From NCBI GenBank assembly GCA_945869165.1, contig CAMBNY010000012.1, positions 1 through 52,947 of the forward strand: a stretch of DNA of 52,947 nucleotides. The letters run 5' to 3'. The notes beneath the pieces are model-generated. The model worked only from the letters and a program-made list of their open reading frames with translations. It did no database searches and was not told where the DNA came from. Of this stretch, positions 8,616 through 20,360 are shown piece after piece (positions within the stretch are counted from its first letter, which is position 1; the number at the start of each line of letters is the position of its first letter). The position numbers and the translations under genes are program-made. Source of the DNA: Comamonas sp. lk. GTDB taxonomy: Bacteria; Pseudomonadota; Gammaproteobacteria; Burkholderiales; Burkholderiaceae_C.

Positions 8616-9896
8616 ATGAACAAAATTTGCAGCATGCGGGTGGTGGATGTACGTTTCCCCACCTCGCAGCACCTCGATGGCTCGGACGCCATGAACCCGG
8701 ACCCAGACTATTCCGCCGCCTACGTCATCTTGGAGACCGAGCAAGGCGGCGTGCAAGGCCATGGGCTCACCTTCACCATTGGTCGGGGTAATGAAATTTG
8801 CTGCGCTGCTATCGAAGCCATGCGCCACCTGGTAATCGGCCTGGACATGGATTGGGTGGCTGAGGATATGGGCCGCTTTTGGCGCTACATCACCTCCGAC
8901 AGCCAGCTGCGCTGGATTGGCCCGGACAAAGGCGCCATCCATTTGGCGACCGGCGCGGTGGTCAATGCGGTGTGGGATTTATGGGCCAAGCTCGAAGGCG
9001 TGCCGGTATGGAAACTGGTATCTCGCATGTCCCCCGAAGAGATCGTCAAGCTGATTGACTTTCGCTACATCACCGATTGCATCACGCCCGAAGAAGCCCT
9101 GGCGCTGCTGCAAGCGCAGGACGCGGGCAAGCAAGCGCGCTGGGCTACGCTAGAGCGCGAAGGCTACCCCTGCTACACCACTTCGGCCGGTTGGCTGGGC
9201 TACGGCGACGAGAAGCTGCGCCGCTTGTGCCAGGAAGCGATTGACGCTGGTTTTAACCACGTCAAGATGAAGGTCGGGCGCGACCTGCAAGACGATATCC
9301 GCCGCTTAACGATTGCCCGCGAAGTGCTGGGCCCAGACCGCCATTTAATGATCGATGCCAACCAGGTGTGGGAAGTAAGCCAGGCGATTGACTGGGTACA
9401 AAAACTGGCTTTTGTGAAGCCCTGGTTTATTGAAGAGCCGACCAGCCCAGACGATATCGAAGGCCACCGCGCCATCCGCGAAGGCGTGCACCCGGTGAAA
9501 GTTGCAACCGGTGAGATGTGCCAAAACCGCATCATCTTCAAGCAACTGATCATGCGCGGCGCTATCGACGTGGTGCAGGTCGATGCCTGCCGCTTGGGCG
9601 GGCTCAATGAATTGCTGGCAGTGCTGCTGATGGCCGCTAAATATAAATTGCCCGTCTGCCCGCATGCCGGGGGCGTGGGCTTGTGCGAATACGTGCAGCA
9701 TGCCTCCATGATCGACTACCTGTGCATCGCCGGTACGCGCGAAGGCCGGGTGATTGAATACGTGGACCATTTGCACGAGCATTTTGTCGATCCGTGCGTC
9801 ATCCACAACGCCGCCTATATGCCGCCGCAAGCGCCCGGCTTTTCGATTGAAATGAAGGCCGCCTCGTTGGTGGACTACCAATTCAAACCGGCGTAA
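8616..9896 (+). CDS. fucD: L-fuconate dehydratase
   Basis: A 426-residue enolase-superfamily enzyme, the length of the characterised Xanthomonas FucD. It dehydrates L-fuconate to 2-keto-3-deoxy-L-fuconate with Mg2+. Catalytic elements are in the expected places: the KxK pair K217/K219 (VKMKVG), metal ligands D247 (MIDANQ), E273 or E274 (FIEEP) and E300 (TGEMCQN), the D-x-x-R segment VDACRLGG, and the base H350 (CPHAGGVGL). The CPHAGGVGL and YTTSAGWLGY segments are characteristic of the fuconate dehydratase group. This is the most specific marker that the cluster degrades L-fucose by the oxidative, non-phosphorylated route. Confidence 0.93.
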   Translation: MNKICSMRVVDVRFPTSQHLDGSDAMNPDPDYSAAYVILETEQGGVQGHGLTFTIGRGNEICCAAIEAMRHLVIGLDMDWVAEDMGRFWRYITSDSQLRWIGPDKGAIHLATGAVVNAVWDLWAKLEGVPVWKLVSRMSPEEIVKLIDFRYITDCITPEEALALLQAQDAGKQARWATLEREGYPCYTTSAGWLGYGDEKLRRLCQEAIDAGFNHVKMKVGRDLQDDIRRLTIAREVLGPDRHLMIDANQVWEVSQAIDWVQKLAFVKPWFIEEPTSPDDIEGHRAIREGVHPVKVATGEMCQNRIIFKQLIMRGAIDVVQVDACRLGGLNELLAVLLMAAKYKLPVCPHAGGVGLCEYVQHASMIDYLCIAGTREGRVIEYVDHLHEHFVDPCVIHNAAYMPPQAPGFSIEMKAASLVDYQFKPA

Positions 9897-9907
9897 ATTT
9901 GCTTGCT

Positions 9908-12419
<2,512 letters not shown>

Positions 12420-12502
12420 GCGGATACCAAAATAAAGCGCCGGGGTCAGGCCCAGCCACCGCAAAGATTATCGGCGAGGCACTAGCTAGCCTTAAGGCCA
12501 AC

Positions 12503-13123
12503 TCAACCCGTCAACATCGGGTACAGCGATGCCAGCAAAGCCGCAGCCATGCTGCAGTTAAACACCCGCATCCGAAACGCGTCTTGCAAATAGCTGCGCA
12601 GCGCGCTGCCAAAGCCCACCCACACCGACGAACAGGGAAAACCCAACACCGCAAACATCAGGCCCAGCGGCGCAATTTGCAGCAGCCCAGCCCCCGGCGG
12701 CACATAGGCGCTCATGATGGTGACGGCCATGACCCAGGCTTTGGGGTTGACCCATTGAAATAAAACCGCGCCCCAAAAGCCTAAAGGTTGCGGCTCGTTT
12801 GGTGGACTTTGCTCCATCGCCGCTTGCTCCTGAACATGGGGCCTGGCACTGGCCAAACTCCAAGCCATCCAAACCATATAAGCCCCGCCCGCAAAACGCA
12901 CCACGTCATAAAAGGCCGGAAACTGCGATAACACCGCATGCAGGCCCAGGCCTACGGCGATCAGCATGAAGCCAAAGCCCAGCTGCACACCCATCAGGTG
13001 CGCCAGCGTGCGGCGGTAGCCAAAATGCACGCCCGAGGCCATGAGCATGGTGTTATTCGGGCCGGGGGTGATGGAGCTGACCAGCATAAACAAGGCCGCG
13101 CCCCACCATTGCTCTGGCGTCAA
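12503..13123 (-). CDS. LysE family exporter
   Basis: A 206-residue inner-membrane protein with about six hydrophobic segments and the LysE/RhtB hallmark SSITPGPNNTMLMASG in the first helix region; WVNPKAWVMAV is also conserved in the family. These proteins export amino acids or similar small molecules. It is the last of three exporter genes that overlap by 4 bp each on the minus strand, so it is translationally coupled to the EamA gene. Substrate unknown. Confidence 0.88.
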   Translation of the reverse strand: MTPEQWWGAALFMLVSSITPGPNNTMLMASGVHFGYRRTLAHLMGVQLGFGFMLIAVGLGLHAVLSQFPAFYDVVRFAGGAYMVWMAWSLASARPHVQEQAAMEQSPPNEPQPLGFWGAVLFQWVNPKAWVMAVTIMSAYVPPGAGLLQIAPLGLMFAVLGFPCSSVWVGFGSALRSYLQDAFRMRVFNCSMAAALLASLYPMLTG

Positions 13124-14091
13124 TCCGCCTTCTCCTGATCAGCGTTTACTTTTGCTTCTGCAATTGCCTCTGCGCCTGTGGGCACAGCAGGCACGGCCGG
13201 CATAGAAAAACGCTTGCCTGCAAACACCACCGCTACCACGGCCAGCGCAAAGCCCAGCGTCATCACTTCCAGCGACTCACCTAGCAAGGGCACGGCTACC
13301 AAAATCGAGAGAAAGGGTTGCAACAACTGCAACTGGCTAACCCGCAAAGGCCCGCCCATGGCCAAGCCCCGGAACCAGGCAAAAAACCCGGCCCACATCG
13401 AGAACACACCCACATAGCCCAGCGCCAGCCAGGAGCTGGTGTGGATCGGCTGCTGCGGCCAGTTCCACAAGGCGCCGGGCACGGTCAATGGCAAAGCCAT
13501 GACGCAGACCCAGCAAATCACCCGTTCTGCGCCCAGCGAGGGCGTCACCTGCGCGCCATAGACATAGCCCACTGCGGCCGAAAGCACCGCGCCCAGCAGC
13601 AGCAAGTCCGCCCACTCGGGCACAAAACCCGTGCCTTGCTGGTAGGCACGCAGCAAAGAAAACACCAGCACCAGCGAAGCGCCCAGCACCGCACACACCC
13701 AAAACGCCAAGCGCGCGCGCAAGTGCAGCACCCAGGCGGACATGGCCGCCGTCGCCAAGGGCAGCAAAGCGGTAAACACCGCCGCATGGCCGGAAGTGAC
13801 ATGGCGCAGGGCAAAGCCCAGCAGCAGCGGAAAACCAATCACATTGCCCAGCAGCGCAAAAAACAAAGGCTTGCGCTGGGCCTGCGTGGGCCAGGGTGAA
13901 CGGGTAATCAGCAAAAACGCGATCGACAAAGCCCCGGCCAGCGCGGCGCGGCCAAAAGTAATAAACCACGCGGAAAGTTGCGGGTCTTCGGCGCTGCCGG
14001 TAGCCAGGCGCGTCATGGGCAGCGTGACGGCAAACACCACAACCGCCAAGAAACCCAACCACATGCCCAGACTTTGCTCGCGTTGGTTCAT
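13120..14091 (-). CDS. EamA/DMT family transporter
   Basis: A 323-residue protein with ten predicted membrane helices formed by two EamA repeats (five plus five), the standard drug/metabolite transporter layout. The end of the second repeat reads FLSILVAVPLLGESL, the typical DMT terminal motif. The C-terminal ~30 residues are a polar tail. Start and stop overlap the neighbouring LysE genes by 4 bp (ATGA), which indicates translational coupling. Members export metabolites, often amino acids, consistent with the LysE neighbours. Substrate not predictable. Confidence 0.88.
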   Translation of the reverse strand: MNQREQSLGMWLGFLAVVVFAVTLPMTRLATGSAEDPQLSAWFITFGRAALAGALSIAFLLITRSPWPTQAQRKPLFFALLGNVIGFPLLLGFALRHVTSGHAAVFTALLPLATAAMSAWVLHLRARLAFWVCAVLGASLVLVFSLLRAYQQGTGFVPEWADLLLLGAVLSAAVGYVYGAQVTPSLGAERVICWVCVMALPLTVPGALWNWPQQPIHTSSWLALGYVGVFSMWAGFFAWFRGLAMGGPLRVSQLQLLQPFLSILVAVPLLGESLEVMTLGFALAVVAVVFAGKRFSMPAVPAVPTGAEAIAEAKVNADQEKAD

Positions 14092-14711
14092 ACGCGTGCC
14101 ATCCAGATTGCCGTCAGCACCAACAAAACGGCCATGAGGCGGTTAAACCATTGCAAGCGCAAACCGGTGTGCAGACCCTCGCGCACGGGGCCGCTCAGCC
14201 ATTGCCGCGCAAAAGAGCCGAGCACGGCATAAAACAAATTGCTAAAAAACCCAAAGGCCAGCATCAGCGGCAGGATCAGGGCAAAGCGCTCCAAGACATC
14301 CTCGCGCCCGGCCAGCCAGCCGCCCACTACGGTGAGCGCCAGCATCCAGGCCTTGATGTTCACAAACTGCAGGAGCACACCCTGGCGAAATCCCACGTCC
14401 AATGCCGCCGCATCGGCCTGCGCCAGGCTTTTGGTGTTCGCCAGTTTGAAGGCCAGCCACAGCAAATAGGCCATGCCCAGGCCTTGAATCGCCAAGCGCA
14501 ACATAGGCACAGCCAACACTACTGCGCCCAAACCGGCGGCGCACAGGCTGAACAATAGCCCCCAGCCGATAGGCACCGCACAGACGAACTGCATAGCGCG
14601 GCGCAGCCCGAAATTGGCGGCCATCGCAGTGGATACCGTGGTATTGGGTCCGGGGGTGAAGCTGGTGACGGTGGACAAGAGCAGCAAGGCCGTCAATTCG
14701 GAGAAAGGCAT
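14088..14711 (-). CDS. LysE family exporter
   Basis: A 207-residue LysE/RhtB-type protein: TSFTPGPNTTVSTAMAANFG in the first segment, about six hydrophobic stretches, and FVNIKAWMLALTVVGGWL in the middle. It is the first gene of the LysE-EamA-LysE set. It is only about 30% like the other LysE protein by eye, so this is not a recent tandem duplication. It probably exports an amino acid or derivative across the inner membrane. Confidence 0.88.
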   Translation of the reverse strand: MPFSELTALLLLSTVTSFTPGPNTTVSTAMAANFGLRRAMQFVCAVPIGWGLLFSLCAAGLGAVVLAVPMLRLAIQGLGMAYLLWLAFKLANTKSLAQADAAALDVGFRQGVLLQFVNIKAWMLALTVVGGWLAGREDVLERFALILPLMLAFGFFSNLFYAVLGSFARQWLSGPVREGLHTGLRLQWFNRLMAVLLVLTAIWMARV

Positions 14712-14731
14712 GGGGTGACTGTAACGGCAAG

Positions 14732-15439
14732 CTACCCCAACCGCCCATCGATCACTTCAATCGTCCTATCACAACGCGCTGATAGCTGCGGGTTATGCGT
14801 CACAAACAAAACAGCGGTTGCATGCTCTTTGCACACGCTGCGCAGCAAGGCAAAAACGCCGTCGGCGCTTTTGGAGTCTAGGTTGCCGGTGGGCTCGTCG
14901 GCCAAGATCAGCGCCGGCTGCATGGCCAGTGCGCGGGCCACGGCCACGCGTTGCTGCTGGCCGCCCGATAGGCGATTGGCTGGTGCGTCCAGCCAGGGGC
15001 GCATGCCCACACTGTCCAGTAATTGCGCCGCCCGCGCGCGCATGCTGGCATCCATCCAACCTTGGGCTGCGTACATGGGCATCATCACGTTTTCCAAGGC
15101 GCTAAAGGCGCTGAGCAAGTGGTGGTACTGAAACACAAAGCCGATGCTGTGCCCACGCAAATGCGTCAGTTGCGCGTCACTCAGTTGCGTGGTCTCCAGA
15201 CCGGTGATACGCAGGCTGCCGCTGCTGGGCCTATCCAAGAGGCCGACGGTATTGAGCAGTGTGCTTTTGCCCGAGCCCGAGGGGCCAACCACGGCACAAA
15301 AATCGCCGGTGTACAAACACAAGTCGATGCCGTGCAAGACTTCGATTTCATTGTCGGCACCCACATTAAAAGATTTGCGAATGCCGGCAAGCTCCAGCAC
15401 CGGTGCAGCATGGCTAAGCGGCAGGGACAGCTCAGGCAC
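14732..15439 (-). CDS. ABC transporter ATP-binding protein (MacB/LolD-like)
   Basis: A 235-residue single nucleotide-binding domain: Walker [11 protein letters not shown]-loop [18 protein letters not shown], signature [15 protein letters not shown], Walker [13 protein letters not shown] and H-loop VTHN. The Q-loop and signature context are typical of the LolD/MacB class, which drives export or lipoprotein release rather than import. It overlaps the permease gene by 8 bp and is the last gene of the six-gene minus-strand operon beginning with E1 alpha at 20232. Confidence 0.92.
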   Translation of the reverse strand: MPELSLPLSHAAPVLELAGIRKSFNVGADNEIEVLHGIDLCLYTGDFCAVVGPSGSGKSTLLNTVGLLDRPSSGSLRITGLETTQLSDAQLTHLRGHSIGFVFQYHHLLSAFSALENVMMPMYAAQGWMDASMRARAAQLLDSVGMRPWLDAPANRLSGGQQQRVAVARALAMQPALILADEPTGNLDSKSADGVFALLRSVCKEHATAVLFVTHNPQLSARCDRTIEVIDGRLG

Positions 15440-16664
15440 GGATCGCCACCACCGGGTCTAAACGCGCAGCGCGCAGCGCGGGGGCCAGGGCCGACAGCAA
15501 GCCGGTCAAACTGGCCAGCGCCAGCGCTTGCACAAACAGCGCGCCGTCCATCGCCATCGCAAACATGATGCTGCCATCGGCGTTGCGCATATAGCGCTGC
15601 CACAGCACCATGGCCAATGCGCCAATCAGCGCGCCGACCAAGGCACCGGCCAAGCCCAGCAAGCCGCCTTGCAATAAAAATACCCGCATCACCTGCGCCC
15701 GGCGTACGCCCATGGCACGCAAGATGCCGATCTCGCGCGAGCGTTGCACCACCGACACCACCAGCACGCTGGCAATGCCAAAGCCGACCGACAAGGCAAC
15801 AAAAAAGCGGATGGCGGTATTGGCCGTGGTCTGTGCGCGCACGGCGGTAAAAAACTGCTCGTTGGTTTTGATCCAGCTATCGGCCTGCAGACCGGTATGG
15901 CTTTGGATTTGCTGGGCCACGCTTTCGGCGGCATAAATATCGTGCAGCGTGAGGTCCAGGATAGAGGCGCCACCGGCCAAGCCGAACAGGCTTTGCGCGG
16001 TACGCATGGCCATGAACACATTGCGGCTGTTAGCGCCTTTGTTGCCCAGGTCAAAAATGCCAGCCAGCTTGAGCGTCATCACCGTACCGCCCACGGTGGC
16101 AATACGCAGCGGGTCGCCCGGCACCACGCCCAGGTCGGCGGCCAGTTCGATGCCTATCAGCAAGCTGTCGCTGCTGATGGAGGAACTACCCTGCACCATT
16201 TTGTCGGGCAAGGCGATGATTTGAAAATACAAGTCCGGCACCATGCCCACCACCGACACCGAACGGCTGGCCTCGCCCCGCGTGACCAGCGCCGCACCTA
16301 GCACTGCGGGCGAGACCAGTTTTACCTCCGGCATGGCCTGCAATTGCAGCAGTAGGCTTTGCCACTGGTCTATGCCTTTGACGCGCTGCAAGGGAATTTG
16401 CATATTCGCCATTTCTATCGCGCCGGGCTCCACGCCCTGCATGCGCGCCCGCTCTTTGGACCCCAGCACCTGGATGTGCGCTTGCCCGGTCAGCACCCGG
16501 TTCACAAAATTGGCCTGTAAGCCATTGAGCAGCGCCGACATAAAAATAATCACCGCCACGCCAATGGCAATACCAACCACGATAAACAAAGTCTGAATCC
16601 GCCCTTCGCGCAAAAAGCGCCAGGCCACCAGCACCTCGAAAGGCAGCCAGGCACTTTGCTTCAT
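15432..16664 (-). CDS. ABC transporter permease (MacB/FtsX type)
   Basis: A 410-residue protein with one N-terminal membrane helix ([20 protein letters not shown]), a large extracytoplasmic MacB_PCD domain (about residues 50-270) and three C-terminal helices of the FtsX domain, including [16 protein letters not shown] between helices 2 and 3. The domain order is that of MacB/LolC permeases with a separate ATPase. It starts inside the adaptor stop codon (ATGA at 16661-16664). Together with adaptor and ATPase it forms a mechanotransmission-type export system; the exported substrate is unknown. Confidence 0.9.
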   Translation of the reverse strand: MKQSAWLPFEVLVAWRFLREGRIQTLFIVVGIAIGVAVIIFMSALLNGLQANFVNRVLTGQAHIQVLGSKERARMQGVEPGAIEMANMQIPLQRVKGIDQWQSLLLQLQAMPEVKLVSPAVLGAALVTRGEASRSVSVVGMVPDLYFQIIALPDKMVQGSSSISSDSLLIGIELAADLGVVPGDPLRIATVGGTVMTLKLAGIFDLGNKGANSRNVFMAMRTAQSLFGLAGGASILDLTLHDIYAAESVAQQIQSHTGLQADSWIKTNEQFFTAVRAQTTANTAIRFFVALSVGFGIASVLVVSVVQRSREIGILRAMGVRRAQVMRVFLLQGGLLGLAGALVGALIGALAMVLWQRYMRNADGSIMFAMAMDGALFVQALALASLTGLLSALAPALRAARLDPVVAIRA

Positions 16665-17872
16665 GGCAGCGCCTGCCGAATGCGATCGCCCTCGTGGACA
16701 GCGCTTTGTGCCACCGGCACCAAGCGATCACCGGCCTGCAAGCCGGACACTATTTCCACCCGGCCCTGGGCTTGCAAACCCGGCACCACCGCCTGGCGCA
16801 GCGCGCGGCCGTCGCGTACCAGCAATACCCAGGGTGCAGCCTGGTTGGCGTCGTGTAAGGCCGCCAGGGGAATATGCAGGGCCTGCGGCTTGCGTGCTAC
16901 TTCAATGTCCACCGACACCGTCATGTCCTGGCGCAATTGCGCTATTACTTCGGTCACGTCCAGACGCACTTCGATAGCGCCGCGCTGCGGGTCCACCGCC
17001 GGGTTGATAAAGACCACCTGCGCGGCAAACTTTTGCTCGGCGAAGGCGTCCGCTGAGGCCAAAGCGTTTTGTCCCGCATGCAGCCATTTGAGGTTTTTTT
17101 CGTCGATTTGCAGTACCAGTTGCATCGCGCCTTGGGGCGACAGCACCAGCAGCACTTTGCCCGGTTGCACACCATCGCCAGCCTCCACATTGCGCGCCAT
17201 GACGATGCCATCGACCGGCGCGCTGATGCGGCTGTAACGCACGCGTGCCTGCGCAGTTTGGGTAGCCGCTTGCGCTTGGCGAAGCGCAGCTTGGGCACTG
17301 GCGGTTTCTGCGCCCAGAGACTGCAGGCTGGACCATTGTTGCGCTGCGATAGTGACCTGGGTGTGCGCCAGGTCTAAAGCGCGCTGCGCCTCTTCGGTAG
17401 CAGCGGCGCCATAAAAGCCTTGGGCATACAACTCTTGCGCGCGCGCCGCCGTGCGCTGCGCACCGCGCAGATGGAGCTGCGCCTGCGCCACGGCCTGGTC
17501 GGCCAGCGGTTGTTTCAGCTCGGACAGCAGACGCACATTACCCGCCGCCCATTGCTCGGCAGCAACAGCCTGTGCCAGATTGGCCTGCAACTCACTGCCG
17601 TCCATCTCCAACAGCAATTGCCCGCGCTTGACCGCCTGGCCTTCTGCCACCAAAACCGCGCGCACCGTTCCGGTAATTTGCGCGCCCAAGTTGATGCGGT
17701 GTGCCGTCTCCACGCGCCCACTGGCCACGATGGTGTGCACCAAAGTGCTTTGCACCACCGGCTCCAAGCTGATTTGCGGACCCAGCCATTGGGCGTAGCC
17801 AAAATAGGCCAACCCACCAAATGCCGATAAACCTGCGACCCACCAGCCCAGCGCCCGCATCTTCAGGGCCAT
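16661..17872 (-). CDS. Efflux periplasmic adaptor (HlyD/MacA type)
   Basis: A 403-residue membrane-fusion protein. One N-terminal anchor helix is followed by a lipoyl/barrel-sandwich half (INLGAQITGTVRAVLVAEGQAVKRGQ), a long alpha-helical hairpin (about residues 95-200, Ala/Gln-rich), the second half with ISAPVDGIVMARNVEAGD, and beta-barrel and membrane-proximal domains. The start at 17872 is chosen because a GAGG ribosome binding site lies about 8 bp upstream; an open extension upstream encodes a repetitive VCVSEVCVSEVC stretch made by a 15-bp DNA repeat. It should bridge the MacB-like permease to an outer-membrane channel not encoded here. Confidence 0.88.
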   Translation of the reverse strand: MALKMRALGWWVAGLSAFGGLAYFGYAQWLGPQISLEPVVQSTLVHTIVASGRVETAHRINLGAQITGTVRAVLVAEGQAVKRGQLLLEMDGSELQANLAQAVAAEQWAAGNVRLLSELKQPLADQAVAQAQLHLRGAQRTAARAQELYAQGFYGAAATEEAQRALDLAHTQVTIAAQQWSSLQSLGAETASAQAALRQAQAATQTAQARVRYSRISAPVDGIVMARNVEAGDGVQPGKVLLVLSPQGAMQLVLQIDEKNLKWLHAGQNALASADAFAEQKFAAQVVFINPAVDPQRGAIEVRLDVTEVIAQLRQDMTVSVDIEVARKPQALHIPLAALHDANQAAPWVLLVRDGRALRQAVVPGLQAQGRVEIVSGLQAGDRLVPVAQSAVHEGDRIRQALP

Positions 17873-17875
17873 GGC

Positions 17876-17914
17876 GCAAACCTCGCTAACGCAAACCTCG
17901 CTAACGCAAGCCTC
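17876..17914. repeat. 15-bp tandem repeat at the adaptor ribosome binding site
   Basis: GCAAACCTCGCTAAC is present twice in tandem (17876-17890, 17891-17905) plus a partial third copy (17906-17914). Read on the minus strand, each unit supplies a GAGG ribosome-binding-like motif, so the adaptor start codon is preceded by three of them. The last unit overlaps the stop codon of the lipoyl-domain gene. Confidence 0.85.
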
Positions 17915-18161
17915 ATGCAGCTTCAAAGCGCGCCAGCACCGTCCCCGCACCAAAGCTCTCGCCGTCCTGCACGGCTATCGCGGTGATATGCCCGTCCTCT
18001 GGCGCTTCCACGTCGATAGCGGCTTTGACTAGCACCACGGTCGCCAGCACCTGCCCTTTGCGCACCGGCACGCCGGGCGCCACCAGCCATTTGTCCAGCA
18101 GCGCATGGGCATCCTCCTGCCCGCCAGTCCACACAGAAGCAGGTAGTTGGATGTCCATCAT
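17913..18161 (-). CDS. Free-standing lipoyl/biotinyl-attachment domain protein
   Basis: An 82-residue protein that consists of little more than one lipoyl domain. It has PGVPVRKGQVLATVVLVKAAIDVEAPEDG with the probable modified lysine K46 in a V-K-A turn, followed by the mirror half GESFGAGTVLARFE. No peripheral-subunit-binding or acyltransferase domain follows. It overlaps the E1 beta stop by 4 bp (ATGA), so it is coupled to the E1 genes and probably carries the swinging arm for that enzyme. Acetoin-dehydrogenase operons sometimes contain such a separate lipoyl protein. Confidence 0.85.
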   Translation of the reverse strand: MMDIQLPASVWTGGQEDAHALLDKWLVAPGVPVRKGQVLATVVLVKAAIDVEAPEDGHITAIAVQDGESFGAGTVLARFEAA

Positions 18162-19198
18162 GCGGCCACCGCCCTGGCCAGCTTGCCCACCAGCAAGGCC
18201 CGCGCGGCTTGCACGATGTCGGCCACTTGCGGAATCACAAACTGCTCTAAAGGGCGGCTATAGGGAATCGGCACATTGGGCACCGCCAGGCGCATGACCG
18301 GCGCCTTGAGCGAGACAGTGTCCAGGTTCTCGGCGATCAGCGCCGCAATCTCGCCGCTCAAGCCAAAGCCCAGGTAGTCTTCATCGGCAATGAGTAAGCG
18401 GCCGGTTTTGCGCACCGACTTGAGAATCGCTTCTTTGTCCATAGGCACCAAGGTGCGCAAGTCGATTACTTCGGCATGGATGCTTTGGCCTTGCAGTTCG
18501 TGGGCCGCGAGCATGGCTTTTTGCACCATTTGGCTCAGGCTCACGATGGTCAGGTCTGCGCCCTCACGCATCACCTTGGCCTGTCCCAGGGGGATGGTGT
18601 AAGCCTCCTCGGGTACGGCATTGCTGCTGCCTTCCAGATACGACATCCAAGGCAAGCCCATGATGCCTTTGTGGTACATGAACATGACCGGGTTGTCATC
18701 GCGAATCGCCGCCGTCATCAAGCCTTTGGCGTCATAGGCATTGGATGGCACCACCACCTTGATACCCGGCATGTGGGCAAAGGTGGAATACAGACATTGG
18801 GAGTGCTGGGCGGCGTCGCCGTAACCGCCGCCAATAGCCGTGGTCAGCACCACCGGTAATTTCACATGGCCGCCGGACATATAAGTGTTCTTGGCCAGAT
18901 GGTTGTAAATCTGGTCCATGCACACGCCAAAAAAGTCCACAAACATCAGTTCGACGATAGGCCGCAAACCCGCCGCAGCCGCACCCGTGGCCGCGCCGAT
19001 GAAAGCAGTTTCCGAGATCGGTGTATCCATCACGCGCTGTGGCCCAAACTTGTCCAGCAAGCCACCGGTTGCGCCAAAAATGCCGCCATAGCTGCCGATG
19101 TCCTCGCCCATCACAAACACCGCTTCGTCGCGCGTCATTTCTTGCGCGATGGCTTCCGAAATGGCTTGCGCCATGGTCAATATGCGTTCTGTTTTCAT
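18158..19198 (-). CDS. Thiamine-dependent dehydrogenase E1, beta subunit (acetoin/2-oxoacid type)
   Basis: A 346-residue transketolase-like E1 beta subunit: MGEDIGSYGGIFGAT near residue 30, PISETAFIGAATGAA, the Pyr-domain segment VEVMFVDF-like IVELMFVDFFG, and the C-terminal EVIDLRTLVPMDKEAILKSVRKTGRL that defines the family. It pairs with E1 alpha to form the alpha2beta2 enzyme that decarboxylates acetoin or a 2-oxoacid using thiamine diphosphate. ATG overlaps the E1 alpha TGA. The product is most like AcoB/PdhB; acetoin is a reasonable but unproven substrate. Confidence 0.9.
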   Translation of the reverse strand: MKTERILTMAQAISEAIAQEMTRDEAVFVMGEDIGSYGGIFGATGGLLDKFGPQRVMDTPISETAFIGAATGAAAAGLRPIVELMFVDFFGVCMDQIYNHLAKNTYMSGGHVKLPVVLTTAIGGGYGDAAQHSQCLYSTFAHMPGIKVVVPSNAYDAKGLMTAAIRDDNPVMFMYHKGIMGLPWMSYLEGSSNAVPEEAYTIPLGQAKVMREGADLTIVSLSQMVQKAMLAAHELQGQSIHAEVIDLRTLVPMDKEAILKSVRKTGRLLIADEDYLGFGLSGEIAALIAENLDTVSLKAPVMRLAVPNVPIPYSRPLEQFVIPQVADIVQAARALLVGKLARAVAA

Positions 19199-20232
19199 AC
19201 TAATGCCCTCTTGGATGCGTGGTCTTGCACAAAGACATCGGCCAGCGCGTCCTGTGCATTGGGGTATGCGCTGTTGGCAGCGAAAGCAAAAGCGCGCGTC
19301 ACGCGCTGCTGTGCTTTTTCCACCACTGCGGCTTCCTCCTCGGGGCTCATCAAGCTACGCTCTTTCAGTAGCTTGGACAACAAGCCAATCGGGTCGCGCG
19401 CGCGCAGATGGGCCACTTCGTCTTGGGGTCGGTAACTCTCCGGGTCGCCCTGGAAATGCCCGAAATAGCGATCGGTACGTACTTCGATAAGCGTGGGGCC
19501 GTCACCGCGCCGCGCACGCGCGATCGCCGGGGCCATGGCTTCAAACACCGCTACTGCGTCGTTGTCCGCCACGCGGATGCCGGGTATGCCGTAGCCCGCT
19601 GCGCGGTCGGTCACCCATTGCACCGAGGTGGCTTTGGCCTTGGGCACCGAAATCGCCCATTGGTTGTCCTCGCACACAAATACCACCGGCAGCTTCCACA
19701 CCGCTGCCAAATTCAAGGACTCATGGAAAGCACCCTGGTTGGCTGCGCCTTCGCCAAAGAAGGCGATAGACACCCAGTTCTTTCCCATTTTTTTCGCGGC
19801 CAGTGCAGCGCCGCAGGCAATCGGCATGCTCGCGCCGACAATGCCGCTGCAACTGAATTTGTGCGCGTTGTCAAACAAATGCATATGCCCGCCCTTGCCT
19901 TTGCCCAAGCCGGTCACCTTGCCAAACATCTCAGCCGTCATGGCGTCCAGCGGCACGCCTTTGGCAATCGCAAAATGGTGCGGCCTATGCGTGCCCACCA
20001 CCGTGTCATCGTCACTCAAATGCGCGCAGACGCCCACGGCGACTGGCTCCTGTCCGGCGGCCAAATGCATCTCGCCCGGCACCGGTCCACCACCGATGTC
20101 AAAGGCCAAACCTTTTTGAATCGCGGGCGGTAACTTGCCCTCCATATACACCGCCGCCATGGTCTCTTCGTAGTAGCGGATCTCGACCATTTTTTCGTAC
20201 ATCCACATGAGCTTTTCTTTGCCGATTTGCAT
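19195..20232 (-). CDS. Thiamine-dependent dehydrogenase E1, alpha subunit (acetoin/2-oxoacid type)
   Basis: A 345-residue E1 alpha. The thiamine diphosphate motif starts at FFGEGAANQGAFHE and ends at CEDNQWAIS. The family segments RPHHFAIAKGV, GKGKGGHMHLF and SVPKAKAT are present. The start at 20232 (MQIGKEK) follows GGAGAG about 8 bp upstream; a 43-codon open extension is not conserved-looking and runs toward the repeat region. First gene of the E1 alpha-E1 beta-lipoyl-HlyD-permease-ATPase operon. No E2 acyltransferase or E3 gene is in the window. Confidence 0.9.
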   Translation of the reverse strand: MQIGKEKLMWMYEKMVEIRYYEETMAAVYMEGKLPPAIQKGLAFDIGGGPVPGEMHLAAGQEPVAVGVCAHLSDDDTVVGTHRPHHFAIAKGVPLDAMTAEMFGKVTGLGKGKGGHMHLFDNAHKFSCSGIVGASMPIACGAALAAKKMGKNWVSIAFFGEGAANQGAFHESLNLAAVWKLPVVFVCEDNQWAISVPKAKATSVQWVTDRAAGYGIPGIRVADNDAVAVFEAMAPAIARARRGDGPTLIEVRTDRYFGHFQGDPESYRPQDEVAHLRARDPIGLLSKLLKERSLMSPEEEAAVVEKAQQRVTRAFAFAANSAYPNAQDALADVFVQDHASKRALV

Positions 20233-20360
20233 GTTGACTCTCCAGAGTAAAAACCGTTCCTGCGTCGCGAAACCATCACGCTTCGTAGGCAACGCCGGGA
20301 ATAGCTTCATACTAGGGCGCTGGTCTTTGTGGCGCTTGATGTGGGTCAAGCTTTCACACA

